DNA of 64,000 bases from Halisarca cf. caerulea (GCA_963170055.1 CAUJGJ010000287.1:423201-487200); one strand, 5' to 3'. Counted from the stretch's first letter, positions 1-58,089 are shown. Made by a program: numbers and translations. The notes: a model not told the origin generated them from the letters alone.

Positions 1-1984
1 CTAGGCAGTGTTTTGATGTACTACGTTTCATAGCCTTTGTTGATGGAAAATGATAAATATCAGCATGGATACTCAAACTCCAGTATGCAGTTTGGTGAGC
101 CTAGAGTTAATTGAATTTTCATTCATCTGCCTGTCACTTGTATGGCTGATTTTCCATAAAGAGGAAGTTGTCAGCACTTATGTGGCTTTACTATCCACCG
201 CCTGTCTAGCTTGTTTTGTGTTATCTATGGGGTTTGGTACATATTTTTTGACTAATTGTGTAGTGTGAATAGGTAGACTTGCAAATGAGGTGGAAGATAA
301 CAGTTGGAGATGGTTGATGTACGTACGTATATAGTAATGCTAATACCTAATCCTATAGGTAACACTGCCCTACAAAATTGAACCTAATTTGCTGTGCCAT
401 GCTGCAACGCCATGTTAACCATACAGTCATACCTGGATTATATAGCACTGGTTTATCTGAAACACTGATTTATTCAGCCCTCTGTTGTGAATTCCCATCA
501 CTTGATTGTGTACAATCTAACCTGATTTGTTCAACACCTATTCATCCAGCACTGTTTTTGAGGGACATATCGTAAACGCTGGTTATTAAGCACTGCTGGA
601 TTTTAGGCTCTCACTTTTTGTTAAGTGCCTACCTGGCTGTTGTTATGAAGGTATAATATTGGAGAATGGCATGGCTAACGTATGGCTATTAATTATATAA
701 GTGGGTGCTCTTTGTTAAGTGCCTATTTCCTTACTGCCACACCTATTGTATAAGCACCTACACTTAACAGCCAGCGCTTACAGTATATGGTCAGATAAAT
801 CAGGTCTCACTGTATTGTTTAGTTGGGTCCTTATTCACTTATTTCTGTTAGAACTCTACAGTGGTCAGATTTTCTGTGTAGTGTAGTAGTATCATTAATT
901 AGTTGATGTGCAGTTCACAATTATTTAGAGTAGGACCAGTTAAATGTGGCATGCAGTATTGTTTGGGACAATTAACCAAGTAGGTCCTGTGCTTAGGACC
1001 CATTTCAAGCAGACTATTCGCTGCCTTCCTTATTGAGATTATGACAGACTATGAAATATGAGCAAAATCACTTGGTTTTAATCATGTTCATAAAATTATA
1101 GCTGTTACAATGATGATTTTAAATTAATAATACAAAGAAAATAAATAACCTAATTATAACAGTTACAATAACAACAATAATAGACAATCAAAGTAATAAC
1201 TCATACATGTAGGTATCAGGGCTGCATACAGGATTTGGGGCTGGGGAGAGGGGCAAATTGAGCTTCCTAAAATCTTAGGGGGGGGGGGGGGCAACGCAAT
1301 ACGGGAGTGTATAGGTGTACAGAGATTGGGGAGGGGGGTTGGGGTATTGTTGGTAGCAATGCTATGTGGGGGGGGGGGGGTATTATACAGTAGGTAACAA
1401 TGCTATGTACATACAATTCAAGGGGGTTAAGGGATTGGTGACAGTGGTCTTGAGAAAAAAATTCAATATAATAGCCAAAAAGCTTGTTTTTCATCCATTT
1501 TCCAATAAATTCTACCTTTCAGGAACCCTTAAGTGTATATGTTGAGATACAAGTTTAGGGAGGCAGCAGATCTGCAAGGGGGGCAACCCCTAAATGTGGC
1601 CCGGGGTATGTACATAGAAACTTAGCATTCTTGAAATTATTAATATTATACTTTGAAATAATCGTAAAAAATACGAAAGGTAACAAGTCACATTTCTTAT
1701 TTACTTATTTCTGTTAAAACTCTACAGTGGTCAGATTTTTGCGTAGTGTAGTAGTATCATTAGTTGGCATGCAGTTCACAATGATTACAGAGTATGACTA
1801 CTTCTGTATTTCTCTTTCTGTGTGTTTATCCCAAATTCTGTAATGTCAATTTAATTGAGTAGGACAACCTACGTACATTACCTGGGAAGCACTACAAACC
1901 TTTGTGTTGTGGTGGCCTACAAAAGTGGCATTTGTAGAATTTGATCTATTGTACATTACGAGACTTGCTTCCTGTGTTTATTAG
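1..1984. other. Intron or intergenic DNA upstream of the MYND exons
   Basis: No convincing exon is visible here. The stretch holds a TA-flanked pogo-like element (424-812) and G-homopolymer runs near 1279-1291 and 1369-1380. A short sequence is repeated: the stretch around 838-900, a 'tctacagtggtcagattt' motif followed by 'gtagtgtagtagtatcatta', recurs around 1700-1765. The open frame at 50-268 is hydrophobic but lacks splice context that would make it credible. Confidence 0.5.
424..812. mobile_element. Pogo/Tigger-like non-autonomous element, 389 bp
   Basis: The left end starts CAGTCATACCTGGATTATA and the right end, read on the other strand, starts CAGTGAGACCTGATTTATC. A TA dinucleotide flanks each end (422-423 and 813-814). 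CAGT..ACCT termini with TA target duplications are typical of pogo/Tigger elements of the Tc1/mariner superfamily. There is no coding capacity inside. Confidence 0.7.
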
Positions 1985-2282
1985 GGTGGAACTCCAACAG
2001 TACTGTCAATGTTGCATTCAGCCATGATTGGAAGAGATGAAGGAGAGGGAAGAGAATGTAACAATTGTGGAAACACTGGAATACAGCTAAGAAAATGCTC
2101 CAAGTGCAAAATGGTATGAATGAAAGTATAATGACTCCAATAGCATACATACATACATTATATGTAGTGCACTCTTCATTATTTAGGCTTCTTACTGTGA
2201 CAGCCACTGCCAAAAGCAGTCTTGGGAGTATGGTAGTCATAAGAAGTTGTGTAAGATATACCGAAAAGACATTACCCCATAG
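1985..2282 (+). CDS. MYND-type zinc-finger protein, last two exons (partial)
   Basis: Two exons can be read. Exon 1985-2113 follows a 'tttattag' acceptor and ends at a GTATGA donor. Exon 2187-2282 follows 'tatttag' and ends in TAG. Both joins are in phase 0. The joined reading gives CNNCGNTGIQLRKCSKCKM then ASYCDSHCQKQSWEYGSHKK and LC, which is the C-x2-C, C-x2-C, Y-C-x3-C, H-x3-C pattern of a MYND finger, a protein-protein interaction module. The protein ends nine residues after the last cysteine, so the finger is C-terminal. The upstream part of the gene lies left of the window or in exons I did not recognise, so the family (ankyrin-MYND, SMYD or other) cannot be told. An AATAAA at 2721-2726 is a plausible poly(A) signal. 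Confidence 0.75.
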
Positions 2283-3978
2283 CTATTGTCTTGAGCTTAT
2301 CTGAGTGTGTCTTATACATGTCTGAGGCAAATTGTACACAAAATGTTACTTGTTGTGTAAATCTCACCAGTTTGTATAATGTGTGTACGATGTATGTATT
2401 CTTGAATGTAAACCTTTATCTGCATTACAATGTCATGCATATATATATATATTTGTTGTGGTCTGTGCTGCCTTTGATGTATAATAATTAGTATATATAT
2501 ATTTCAATTCAAAACCATGATGTGCCATGTATGAGGGATGGTGGTGGATGTCATGAGTTGGTGTATTAATTAATTTTGGGTGTTAAGACAAGGATTTAGA
2601 TTGTATGTAGCCTAATACAGGATGATGTTCGGATTCAGACCTACTGTAAGTCATAAAGCTGCTTCCAGAGGAGGTCATGCATGTGATCGCTATCAAATGC
2701 TTTATTAATTATCATTATGCAATAAAGATTTATTAGGCTATATTTATTATTGAGTCACTGAGAATGAAGATAACATCATGGGTTCATCTATATATTTCGT
2801 CTGAATCCAAATTGTTCCTCACAAATTCCATGTTGTTTCTACCCAAGTTGGCATTTAATTTACATGGCGAAAATGGCCTTAAATAGTTTTCCTACACAAC
2901 TTAATAGCAAGATTCCACAATAGTTAACTACTGTATACTTAAAGTGGTTCAGGTTTACCAGACTTGTACTGTAGATGCATGGGTTTTATAGTACTAGACT
3001 TTGATCATTACTATTGAGAGTATTCCCTGCAAAATTCAGTACATAATTATTAAATATGTGTGTAAGTAGAGATAACCAGGTGTGTGGTTATGTTTTAGAA
3101 TTTCATTAGTATAATACCATCACCACCTGTACATAGCTTTCCATGTTTTAAGTTGTTTAATATAGGCTTTCAACCTCAAATGCTGTTATATCCTCATATC
3201 TGTGTGAGGGTTATTATTATAGCTTGTTTGTTGGGAAGGAGTGGGTTGAAATTTGTGGTATACATATATTTTTGCTGCGTACATCAGATCTCCACTACTA
3301 TTTAATTCACTGAAGTACGTATACGATTCTCATTTGTCCTCATGTACTGATCGACACTGTTAACTACATAGATTTTTGATTGAAGACGTTCCAGAATGTT
3401 GCAGGAGGGGTCAGTAATGTTAGAGTAATCTTCACCTTTTCATTAAAGTTATAATGTATAAGAGTTGCTTTGAATATATTTTGTGTTTTATGATCTTCTT
3501 CCAATGTGATTTAGCTCATAATAGTCTTAGTACATCATTTAGATAGTTTTTTCTCCATACAGCCATTTTCACAATTTTGCTCTATCCAGCTGTACGTTGG
3601 TTCAATTTTTTGATATCTGTGATTATCAGCATTGAATCACTTCAAGTGATCAGAGACCTATAAATTGTATTATCATGGATTTGTTCCATATAGCTACGTG
3701 TACAGCTATAGTACAGTCCACTTGAGTTGAAGTTCTGGATAAGTTGAATGAGTTTCTTTTTCCCTTCTCATTCAATACTAAGATAAATACTGTTATTATT
3801 AAGTAGAAGTTCTGATAAGTGGAATTTAATTATTTGGCTATATCCCTATATCTATTAGACTTATTCAGACTCCACAGCCACTGTGTATGCTATAGAATCT
3901 TTTACAGTATAGTGGATTTCGATGTAAATTTGATTAGATTGATCAAATTTAAGCTAGAGCAAAGTTGAAAGTGGAGTA
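2283..3978 (+). other. 3' UTR of the MYND gene and AT-rich intergenic DNA
   Basis: The sequence after the TAG at 2280-2282 is AT-rich and stop-filled, with an AATAAA at 2721-2726 that probably ends the transcript. Beyond that I see no exon, repeat array or RNA gene before the inverted-repeat element at 3979. Confidence 0.5.
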
Positions 3979-4165
3979 CAGTAGAGCCCCTCTAATCCAG
4001 CCCCCTGAATTGGGGACACCCCTCCAATGTGGACACATACCACTGGAACCAAATATTCCATTATAATAAGCCACAGTACATCCCCAACCCCTGAAATGAG
4101 GACATCTCAATAATCAGGACTGTACTTTCAGGTCCCAAGGTGTCCGGATTAGAGGGGTTCCACTG
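3979..4165. mobile_element. 187-bp pogo-like MITE, copy 1
   Basis: The ends are CAGTAGAGCCCCTCTAATCC and, inverted, CAGTGGAACCCCTCTAATCC, flanked by TA at 3977-3978 and 4166-4167. The body carries a 'ggacaccccttccaatgtggacac'-like stretch. The same element, of the same length and in the opposite orientation, lies at 27101-27287. Confidence 0.8.
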
Positions 4166-4198
4166 TATATGGGTCATATAAATTGCATATGAATAATG

Positions 4199-4812
4199 AT
4201 GAAATTCAGAGTTGCTGTTGGTTTAAGACTTGGTGCCAAGCTATGTGAACCACACTCCTGTAGTCAGTGTGGCAGTCCTGTAGATGACAAGGGTACGCAG
4301 CCCTCTCCTGCCAATTCAACAGAGGTCGAGCTAGTCGCCATAGTGCCATTAATACCATCATCAAGAAAGCACTAGACTCTGCCAGGCTGCCTAGTCACCT
4401 TGAGCCTCAAGGCCTTTCACGTACCGATGGAAAGCGCCCTGATAAGATGACCATTGTGCCCTGGAAGGATGGCAAGTCATTAGTATGGGATGCAACTTGT
4501 CCTGACACACTTGCTCCCTCCTACACAGCTATGGCCACGAATGAAGCAGGAGCGGTTGCTGACCTGGTGGAGAAGAAGAAGAGGAGGATCTACACAGACC
4601 TTGAGCCAACTCACCATTTTGTACCTATCGGCATAGAGACTCTGGGTGTTTTCAGGCCGGAAGCAAAGTCTTTCTTTGTAGACCTCGGTCACAGACTGCG
4701 GGAGACGAACTCTGATTCTCTATCATACACACAGCTCATCCAGAGAATTTCTGTGGCTGTACAGAGGGGCAATGCTGCCAGCACCTTGGCTGCTTCTGGT
4801 TCAGAGGCTTAA
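4199..4812 (+). pseudogene. Non-LTR retrotransposon ORF2 C-terminal tail, 5'-truncated
   Basis: The frame carries a CEPHSCSQCGSPVDDKGT cysteine motif, then after one frameshift near 4295 an RHSAINTIIKKAL segment, a GLSRTDGKRPD block, VPWKDGKSLVWDATCPDTLA and a final SVAVQRGNAA. This is the conserved tail that follows the reverse transcriptase in a non-LTR element family common in sponge and cnidarian genomes, recalled from family knowledge. The reverse transcriptase and endonuclease are absent, so this is a 5'-truncated dead copy. The stretch from 4447 to the stop is open. A-rich sequence and AATAAA follow near 4879-4920, as expected of a retroposed 3' end. Related fragments lie at 54760, 56690 and 57020. 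Confidence 0.7.
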
Positions 4813-5250
4813 CTCTATTATTTGTTATACTTATATTGCATGTCCGTTTGTGATTGTTGTTGTATATCTGTGTGTTTAATAAATTTATCATTATGTTGTA
4901 TTAATTGTTTAATAAAAAAAATAATATTTTTTTTCTTTCATTTTGTGTTGTCTGTAATAATAATCTGTGTTTAGTAATTTCCGTTTGTGTTTGGGACTAG
5001 CATATTATATTAATTATCTATGTATCAAGTGTTTAATTTTGTTGTACACACCTGTTGTTTTTGTCTCATCCTTTAATGTTATTATTGCCTTCACATTAAT
5101 TATAATTTATAATAATAATAATGATGAAATTCATTATATAATTTTATAATATAATTATGATTATGGAGATACTTATAATATATAATTTTATTGTTCTATT
5201 ATAGATCTATATTATTGCAGGTTATAAATATATAATATTATATATTAGTA
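4813..5250. other. AT-rich non-coding stretch
   Basis: Extremely AT-rich DNA with simple ATAATA runs. It probably includes the 3' tail of the preceding retroposon. No gene is seen. Confidence 0.5.
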
Positions 5251-5358
5251 GTTAAGACATAGGTGCGAGGGCTGTATGGCATATAAAATGCCGAGGCCCA
5301 AGGGTGAGCTAGTGCATTTTATAATTATGCCATACAGCCCGAGTGCCTATGTCTTAAC
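5251..5358. mobile_element. Foldback MITE, family GTTAAGACATAGG, copy 1 (108 bp)
   Basis: The left arm GTTAAGACATAGGTGCGAGG continues into GGCTGTATGGCATATAAAATG and is matched by an inverted arm ending CCTATGTCTTAAC, so most of the element can fold into one hairpin. A diverged copy sits at 24390-24509. Confidence 0.75.
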
Positions 5359-5393
5359 CAGGGTTTTAGCTAAAGCAGGGTAGCAGGATGGTA

Positions 5394-5475
5394 CCACCCT
5401 GCTGTCATTTTCCCCACCCTGCTTTCATTATCCCCATATACCCTGCTTTCATTATCCCCGCCCTGCTTTCATACT
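5394..5475. repeat. Short tandem repeat of a CCCTGCTTTCATTATCCCC unit
   Basis: About four imperfect units of 19-24 bp follow each other. A related 'agcagggt..gctggcgagaacactg' sequence occurs near 48813-48857, so this is probably part of a dispersed element whose other landmark is 'ggctagaacactg' near 5651. Confidence 0.6.
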
Positions 5476-6245
5476 TGTGTGAGATCATGGGGATTACGAG
5501 TATAGGAGCAGAAATCCTTCATTTTTGTGCATGGATTAGTTAAGTTTGCTTTACATTGACTTGGATGAAAAAAGAATTGTGGCAAGAATTCCCTGTACTG
5601 CAATCACTGACTTATGCTATAGCCCTCCCCCCTGCTATGGAAAAAAATCTGGCTAGAACACTGTTAACTATCATAGCATCTGTTCGTGGACTTAAGGCAA
5701 GTGTTCTTGCATGACTTCTAGGAATTCAACAAAGCAATTTGAACGTTAACTATCGAGTTTCCGAAGGGAATCAGTGATAAGAATCCCCAAAGAAGACTTT
5801 TTTCGGCTACAATGCTAAGTTCGCTTCTTGCAGTGGCAAAAATTGGCTTCTTTTGGATTCGATTTGTAGCGTGTTTCTTCGTAAGGATCGAACTTTGCAG
5901 AGAGAAATTTGCCTGAAAATACAAGTTTCCAATTAAGTATAAACTCACGTGCGGCGAGCTAGAAGCCCATGCATGTTTTATACGATATCGCTGCATGCAT
6001 GTATAACTTAAGGTAACGGATGCTATAATTACATACATCTAAAACAACACAATACGCCTACACCTAGAAAGTAACAGTCAAATAGAACAACAGGCTAGTA
6101 TAGAATAAGTGTTAAATCTTTGCACACATACACTGATTCTCTGACAAATTTTGAGATAGGAGAGCGGATCTTTCGACTGTGCTCTAGTACGTCTTGCTAG
6201 TTCATGAAAAAAGGACATGCAGGGCATCCTTTCCAAACGAGCCAG

Positions 6246-6246
<1 letters not shown>

Positions 6247-6284
<38 letters not shown>
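6247..6284. repeat. TA dinucleotide microsatellite
   Basis: Uninterrupted TA repeat of about 19 units. The 107-codon frame reading through it is a by-product of the repeat. Confidence 0.9.
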
Positions 6285-6287
<3 letters not shown>

Positions 6288-6735
6288 TTATATATATTAG
6301 ATATAATTGTTGGAGTGTGTGATTCTATATGTGCTACATGGACCTGCAAGATCCTTATAAGTGCATTAATATAATTTATTATAGCAATTAAAATGCAAGT
6401 CTTGATCTGGCCATGTACATGCATGCATATATACATTAATCTCTTATATGCAACTGTTTGGAAATGCGCGCATTCCTTGCAATTGCATGAATATTGAATT
6501 AACAAGGGGATTGCATGCATGCATGGGCAGTGAACAGAAAATCTTAAGCGTAGATAATATTATCGATTGCTTGCATGCATGTCAATCTTGAATGAAGAGA
6601 TTCAAACACATTGGATTTATATATATTATTCAATTTAATTCAGAATATTGCAATGATGACTTACAACAATATTGGTGAATAATATTGAAGAATAAATTTA
6701 CTTAATAAGCTGGTATTCTGCTAGTTGCTTAATCG

Positions 6736-6805
6736 TTGATACACACAAAAGTCACTCATCACTATGCCTTAATTGTTCCACTACTATAGTATTTTACATG
6801 CAGTG
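6736..6805 (-). pseudogene. Degenerate duplicate of the SH3 exon core
   Basis: The stretch 'gatacacacaaaagtcactcatca' and the following 'ttccactactatagtatttt' align with 6978-7040 inside the SH3 exon. Read on the - strand it keeps the DNA for the DEWLLCVS region but with in-frame stops just before it. It lies about 240 bp past the homologous exon segment, beyond the stop codon. It looks like a partial exon duplication that has decayed. Confidence 0.6.
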
Positions 6806-6922
6806 ATAATACAAATACACACAGTACAATAGCTATTATAACAGCATGGTAGAATTATAGTCAAACTTCCATCAAGGCTGTTACAATACACTGCATGCAT
6901 GTGGCCGAATACAGCTACAGTC

Positions 6923-53176
<46,254 letters not shown>

Positions 53177-53479
53177 CTAAAAAGACAAAGAACGACATCA
53201 ATTATTGTCTACAGTGATATAGTACTGTACATGCTGAAGTTACATAGGATGAAAATTTTTGCAGTTTTTACATATTGGATATATGAATTAATATCAGCAG
53301 TTACAAAATTATAAGTAAATGCATGAAATTAATAAGTTTGGATAAATAATTTTGAACACAAATTTGGTGCAAGCTTTAAATTCAGTCCTCAATAATCTGT
53401 AGTAAACTCTACTGATTTAGTAGATACAGGATTTCTGAGTTAAATGAAAAATAACATCATGATGGCCCGCAAGCATCTA

Positions 53480-54157
53480 CGGTACTTCCCATAGTAATTT
53501 TAACGATTTGTTATGAACAAACGAATGAGCGAACAAATAATGAAGGGCGAACAAATGCGGAATGAACGAGCGAACGAACGCTTGAACCCATGACGCCATA
53601 AGATGATGTTTTTAAAAAAAATTATGCAACTTCTATAAAGACGTCATCGCTTCGACTTGGTGAGTGATTCTTCGGATTTTTCCACAAGTTGGCGAAATGA
53701 GTGTATTTTCTTCGAAATGAACGAAACGAAATTTTATCATCCTTAGCTATCTCGCTGTCAATAAAGTCCAGGATAACACGCGTCTTGGTGGGCTCTCTGC
53801 CAGTTACCGCTTCTGGTAATGGTGCCCGTATCTTTAAATTTCTTCAGGAAATACGATATCTCGGGCTTCGTAACGTGGTGGCCTTCTGACGCTAGTAGAT
53901 TCGCGATCTGAGACTATGACTTGCCTATTCTAATTACATAGAGAATTCGTTGTTTCATGTAGTTAGAATAAACCATAACATTCGTCTACACACTCCCTAT
54001 ACTTCAACATCTGTATGCGCATTATGACGCTTCTGCTATCACGTAATCGATCAGAATGAACGAAGGTTGAATGAAGGCTGGAATGAATTCTGATGAAATG
54101 CTGAATGAAGATGTAATGAATGAACAGTTGTCGTAAAAATTACTATGGGAAGTACTG
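53480..54157 (-). mobile_element. Tc1/mariner-like element with broken helix-turn-helix
   Basis: The ends are CGGTACTTCCCATAGTAATT and, inverted, CAGTACTTCCCATAGTAATT, flanked by TA. On the - strand near 53910-53790 it codes IANLLASEGHHVTKPEISYF + LKKFKDTGTITRSG, a Tc1/IS630-type DNA-binding domain, followed after a frame change by a PTKTRVILDFIDSEI-like piece. No DDE catalytic domain remains. Confidence 0.7.
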
Positions 54158-54759
54158 TATGCATACACAATGAATAGGAGTTTCTAATAGAGAATTTACA
54201 ATATCATTGATTGCCAGACCAAAAATATCTATGAATCCTTGATCTCATCCAATTGGGATGGCTGATTGCATTAGCATTAATCCCTCCTCTCCACACAACA
54301 ATATATTTCTTTTCATAATTCACAACCATCACTACATTACCATATATTTGAGTGCACACCAAAACCTGATGCCAGACCATCAATCACAATTTTTGACTGT
54401 AAAGCCAATAATAAAAAAAAATAATGGTGGTAATAAGATGGCGTCTGGCCTGAGATCACGGTCTTCTTCTTGATTGTTCTCCCAATGCTGCTCCTGCATG
54501 ACGAATGGTTGCTGTATCAGTTAACAATGCATCAAAAATAGTAGATCACGTGTGGATTGTTGGCCGTCCCTGTCAGGTGTGAAAATATTCCTAACGGTAC
54601 TAGTGGTAGTAGCGCTATTCTACCAACCACAAGCCATTCATCATCCAATCAGGTTATTAACATATCCCTGAAGGCTGAACGATTCAAATTCTGATCCTTC
54701 TTTACCAATCACAAGCCATTTATTGACTGGTCATGTTCCTAATATCTCTTCGAGCAATT

Positions 54760-55281
54760 CAAATTCTAATGCACCCTTACCCCCACCCCAGTCTAACACT
54801 AGTGATAGCAACAGTGATGATATCCATCAAATGAAAAGATCCTTGTTCCAACCCTGCAGAATCCTGAAAAGAATACCCTGGGCATCCAGAGCATCTGCCT
54901 CAAAGAAGCTTGCCTATGTGGTAGATCAAGTTGTCCTTCACAGAGATATTCCATCATGGTGCCGTCTCCTTCAGTTCCCTAAAAAGTGTTTCTGGATACC
55001 CTGTAGAGGTGGTAGGTGTCGGAATTTGGCCACATTAGTTAACAAGCAGATCAATGAGGAGTCACTGTATAAACTCCCCAATATCCAAGGAGTGAGGAAC
55101 AGCTCAACCAGTCTCTGACAGAGTATCTAGCAAGCTCGAGGAAGGTAATCACAAGGGAACTGTGAGATTAGGATGCAGTGAAGATGTCATAGCTGACCAC
55201 TCTGACATCACCCTTAATGCATTAAGGCTGAAGCACCCTCCTCCTCACCCCAAGTCCAACATACAGTACAAGAAATCATAA
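54760..55281 (+). pseudogene. Non-LTR retrotransposon fragment, upstream part of the ORF
   Basis: Reads RIPWASRASASKKLAYVVDQ, then DIPSWCRLLQFPKKCF, GGRCRNLATLVNKQINEES and, after a frame change near 55100, VSSKLEEGNHKGTVRLGCSE + DVIADHSDITLNALRLKHPP. This is the block found ahead of the reverse transcriptase in the same element family whose tail lies at 4199-4812 (family order recalled from sponge and cnidarian proteins). It stops at 55281. Confidence 0.65.
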
Positions 55282-55459
55282 TGCTGACGTAAAACAAGTG
55301 TAGCATGCTTGCATGAACACTAAATTTTACAGACTGTTCTATGCGCCTGATTTTTTTTGTTACACAGAAGATTTACCAGCAAATAAATAGGTACGTGCAC
55401 GTGAGTACAATTTACAGGAATGAAATCGGCATGAAGTGCAAAAAAAAATCTTTAGAAAT

Positions 55460-55980
55460 TTAAACGGTCAAATCTAGGTTTATCCTTGAAAGGAATGAAT
55501 ATCTCCTGAAATGTTTATTGTAAGCTTGTAGTGCAAGTGCATATGAGACTTGCGGTGAGTGTGAGACAGCCATGAGAATATCACACTGGCCTAAAGTCAG
55601 CATTTTCGAAACCTTTTTAAGATTGTTGAAGGAAATCAAACCGAAGGAGGAGAATTCCACTACAATCTTCCACGGAAATGCTGACAGCTACATATCAAGG
55701 ATGTTTGTACACGGCCACCATTTTTATGACGCGTCATATGATATTGTGCAACTGTAATTTTGCTGAATCTTTATGAATATTACTACGTACAAGTGTAATT
55801 ATTAGCAACTACGGACATTTTATACCTAAAATTATAGAAATATATAAAATTAAGCAGCAAAAATACTGAGTCTGCAGCTCCAAAAACAAGTGAGAGAGGA
55901 CGTCCTACTGCTGTGCCGCTCGTAATGCTCATGATCCTGTACATCTGTGCCCTTCTCTTCGTTTTGGCGTCTACCACACG
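55460..55980 (-). other. Two open - strand stretches, possible upstream exons
   Basis: The stretch 55660-55530 reads FSSFGLISFNNLKKVSKMLT + LGQCDILMAVSHSPQ. The stretch 55977-55860 reads VDAKTKRRAQMYRIMSITSG + TAVGRPLSLVFGAADS and is richer in CpG. Neither has a clear donor in frame, and I recognise neither. They stand upstream of the PH exons in the right orientation, so first exons of the large gene are conceivable. Confidence 0.2.
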
Positions 55981-56364
55981 AGGCAGTAGTAACTGTATTC
56001 TTTAGGCATAATTAGTATAACTTTAGCATGTTCGTAAAATGTTGTACATGTGCTCTGTAATCTCTTGTAAAACACCTACCTTTGTACTATTGTATAGTCT
56101 TTGTATCTGAACGTATTACTAGCAAACAGGCATTCACAATACATGCACATTCTTACCCGCAAGATTACAAGATAGCATCGAAGTGGCCAATATCCGAAAA
56201 TAAACAGTTACTTTGACGAGCAGCTGGGAAAAGACGAACTATCTTCGATTGAATCGGGAGGGGCATAGGGATATTCGCCACGAGTTAATCCCAAGGTGGT
56301 ATCCATGGCTTTGTTCTTACAATCAAGCGTCAATTCGATCTCAGAAATAACACTTAATGTACTA

Positions 56365-56505
56365 CAAGTATACGTTGAAAATACCAGCTTATTAACACGT
56401 CGCCATTTTTACTCGCACGAGTAACAATTCTACTCGCACGAGTAGAATTTTACGCTCGTGTCACACGCGTGTAGCATGGCTACCTATCTTTAATCAATAC
56501 TATAG
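56365..56505. repeat. Dispersed repeat C, copy 2 (inverted relative to 36310-36465)
   Basis: 'gaaaataccagcttattaac', 'actcgcacgagtaacaattc' and 'agcatggctacctatcttta' mirror the first copy. Confidence 0.65.
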
Positions 56506-56689
56506 ATAGCCATGCATTCACTTACTGGCCTGAAGAGGATTGCGCCAGCATTGTTGACAGGGCCAAGATGATCAATTCATGATAGTGTTCCTTCACAAAA
56601 ATTAAGCCTGCATATTTTTATTTTTGGGGGGGGGGGGGGACCTTTCTGTTTAGGGGGGGAACCATACCCAGGGTTCCCCCCCCCCAGAT

Positions 56690-56985
56690 AAAACTCTGAT
56701 TGGAATGAACAAATACGGTAGGATAAGCCTAGCTGTGTATACTTGCAGGTCTTGTGCACTTCTGCATGAGCTGCTGCATTTCCAGCTTCTGAGATAAACA
56801 GATGCAGATTAAAAGCTTGTTCAAGATTGGAAGCACAAAGGGTGTCAGCGCAAGTGGCCTCCCACACAAGGAACTTCCCCTGTAACCAGGAGACCATGGA
56901 CATACCATCAGAACGTTTGCCATCCGATCTGTGTAGTCCCGAGGGCTCCGAACATGAAGGGATGTTTGAAGCAGCTAAGGAGCAG
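56690..56985 (-). pseudogene. Non-LTR retrotransposon tail fragment
   Basis: Contains EPSGLHRSDGKRSDGMSMVS + WLQGKFLVWEATCADTLCAS, the same DGKRPDG..W..GK.LVWDATC block as 4199-4812, then diverges. It points away from the next fragment. Confidence 0.65.
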
Positions 56986-57019
56986 TGAATGATGAGGGCC
57001 TCCGTATGGATAATGATGA

Positions 57020-57675
57020 CATACATGTATGCTTGCATTGCAGCAGCTATTCATTTGGATACCCACCTATCCCACCCACACAAGTGCTATTATTGTGGTA
57101 GTGACATTGACACAACAGCTCTCCATAAATTATCCTACCGAAAAGGTGTGGGACGTTCATTTCGACATGGAGCCATCAATAACATAATCCCGAGGGCCTT
57201 GTCTGTAGGCAACACACCTTCTCAACTAGAACCCTCTGGATTCTACAGGTCTGATGGCAAACGCCCAGATGGAATCACAATTGTTCTCTGGGAAAGAGGC
57301 TGCACATTCTTATGGGATGCAACATGTATTGACACATTTGCTTCATTGTACATCAATGTGGCAACTAAGGATGCTGGCTTAGTTGTAAAAATTGCTGAAA
57401 CCCGGAAGAGGAAGAACTATGAAGTCTTATCGGCAGTCCATATGTTAACTCCCATAGCAGTGGAAACATCTGGAATCTTGGGAAGTGAGACCAGAGCTTT
57501 CCTGCACAAACTGTTGTTCAAAGTGAAGTCTGTTACTCTTAAAGAGAAGTTCCCCTTCTATTTAACACAGCAATCCAATGGGAATGCTTTATCCATCCAA
57601 TGGGGAATGCTTTGTCCATATTCGGTACTCATGTGCCAGGTGGTACAGCAACAGAACAACTACAGTAGTGATTAA
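57020..57675 (+). pseudogene. Non-LTR retrotransposon tail, longest copy
   Basis: Open to TAA at 57673. It reads HPHKCYYCGSDIDTTALHKL, RHGAINNIIPRALSVG, LEPSGFYRSDGKRPDGITIV, FLWDATCIDTFASL and TPIAVETSGILGSETRAFL. All landmarks of the family are in one frame, so this copy is younger or better preserved than that at 4199. The C-terminal SVAVQRGNAA end is replaced by a short direct repeat (tccaatggggaatgctttgtc). Confidence 0.7.
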
Positions 57676-57835
57676 AAGTACTGAGCCATGTTTCACGCAT
57701 ATGACACGCGTGTAAAATAAGTACACGCAGGGTACACGTGCGTGTAAAAGATGGTAGCCGTTAATTACGGAGGAATTCGAAGCGAACGTATGACTTCAAC
57801 CTGTGAAGTGTTTGCAAGGAGTCACAGTCGCAAAG

Positions 57836-57991
57836 ATGCCTACGAAGCTATCCAGTTATTATCGAGAAAGGATCATCGCTCTATGGAAAGAAGGAGCTAA
57901 CGTATCAGCTATTGTTAGACTTTTGCACGGAGAAGGACGAACTACTACTCGTGCTACAGTTCGCCGCTGGATATTTCGCTGGGAGGAGGAT
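57836..57991 (+). pseudogene. Tc1/IS630-type transposase helix-turn-helix fragment
   Basis: MPTKLSSYYRERIIALWKEG, ANVSAIVRLLHGEGRTTTRA, TVRRWIFRWEED: a complete first helix-turn-helix of a Tc1-like transposase with an ATG in context. The frame then runs into unrelated sequence at 57992, possibly at an intron-like GTATGT. The catalytic domain is absent. Confidence 0.65.
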
Positions 57992-58089
57992 ATAATGTGC
58001 ATGTATGTGTACTTTTGCATGACATTGTGGTTGCCTTGCATTATGTGTGTAGTTTAGTTTACAGTGTTGTGTATTATGTGACCCTTAAG

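Noticed and set aside
1267..1494. 75-codon - strand frame with proline runs
   Set aside because: The proline runs are G homopolymers read on the other strand.
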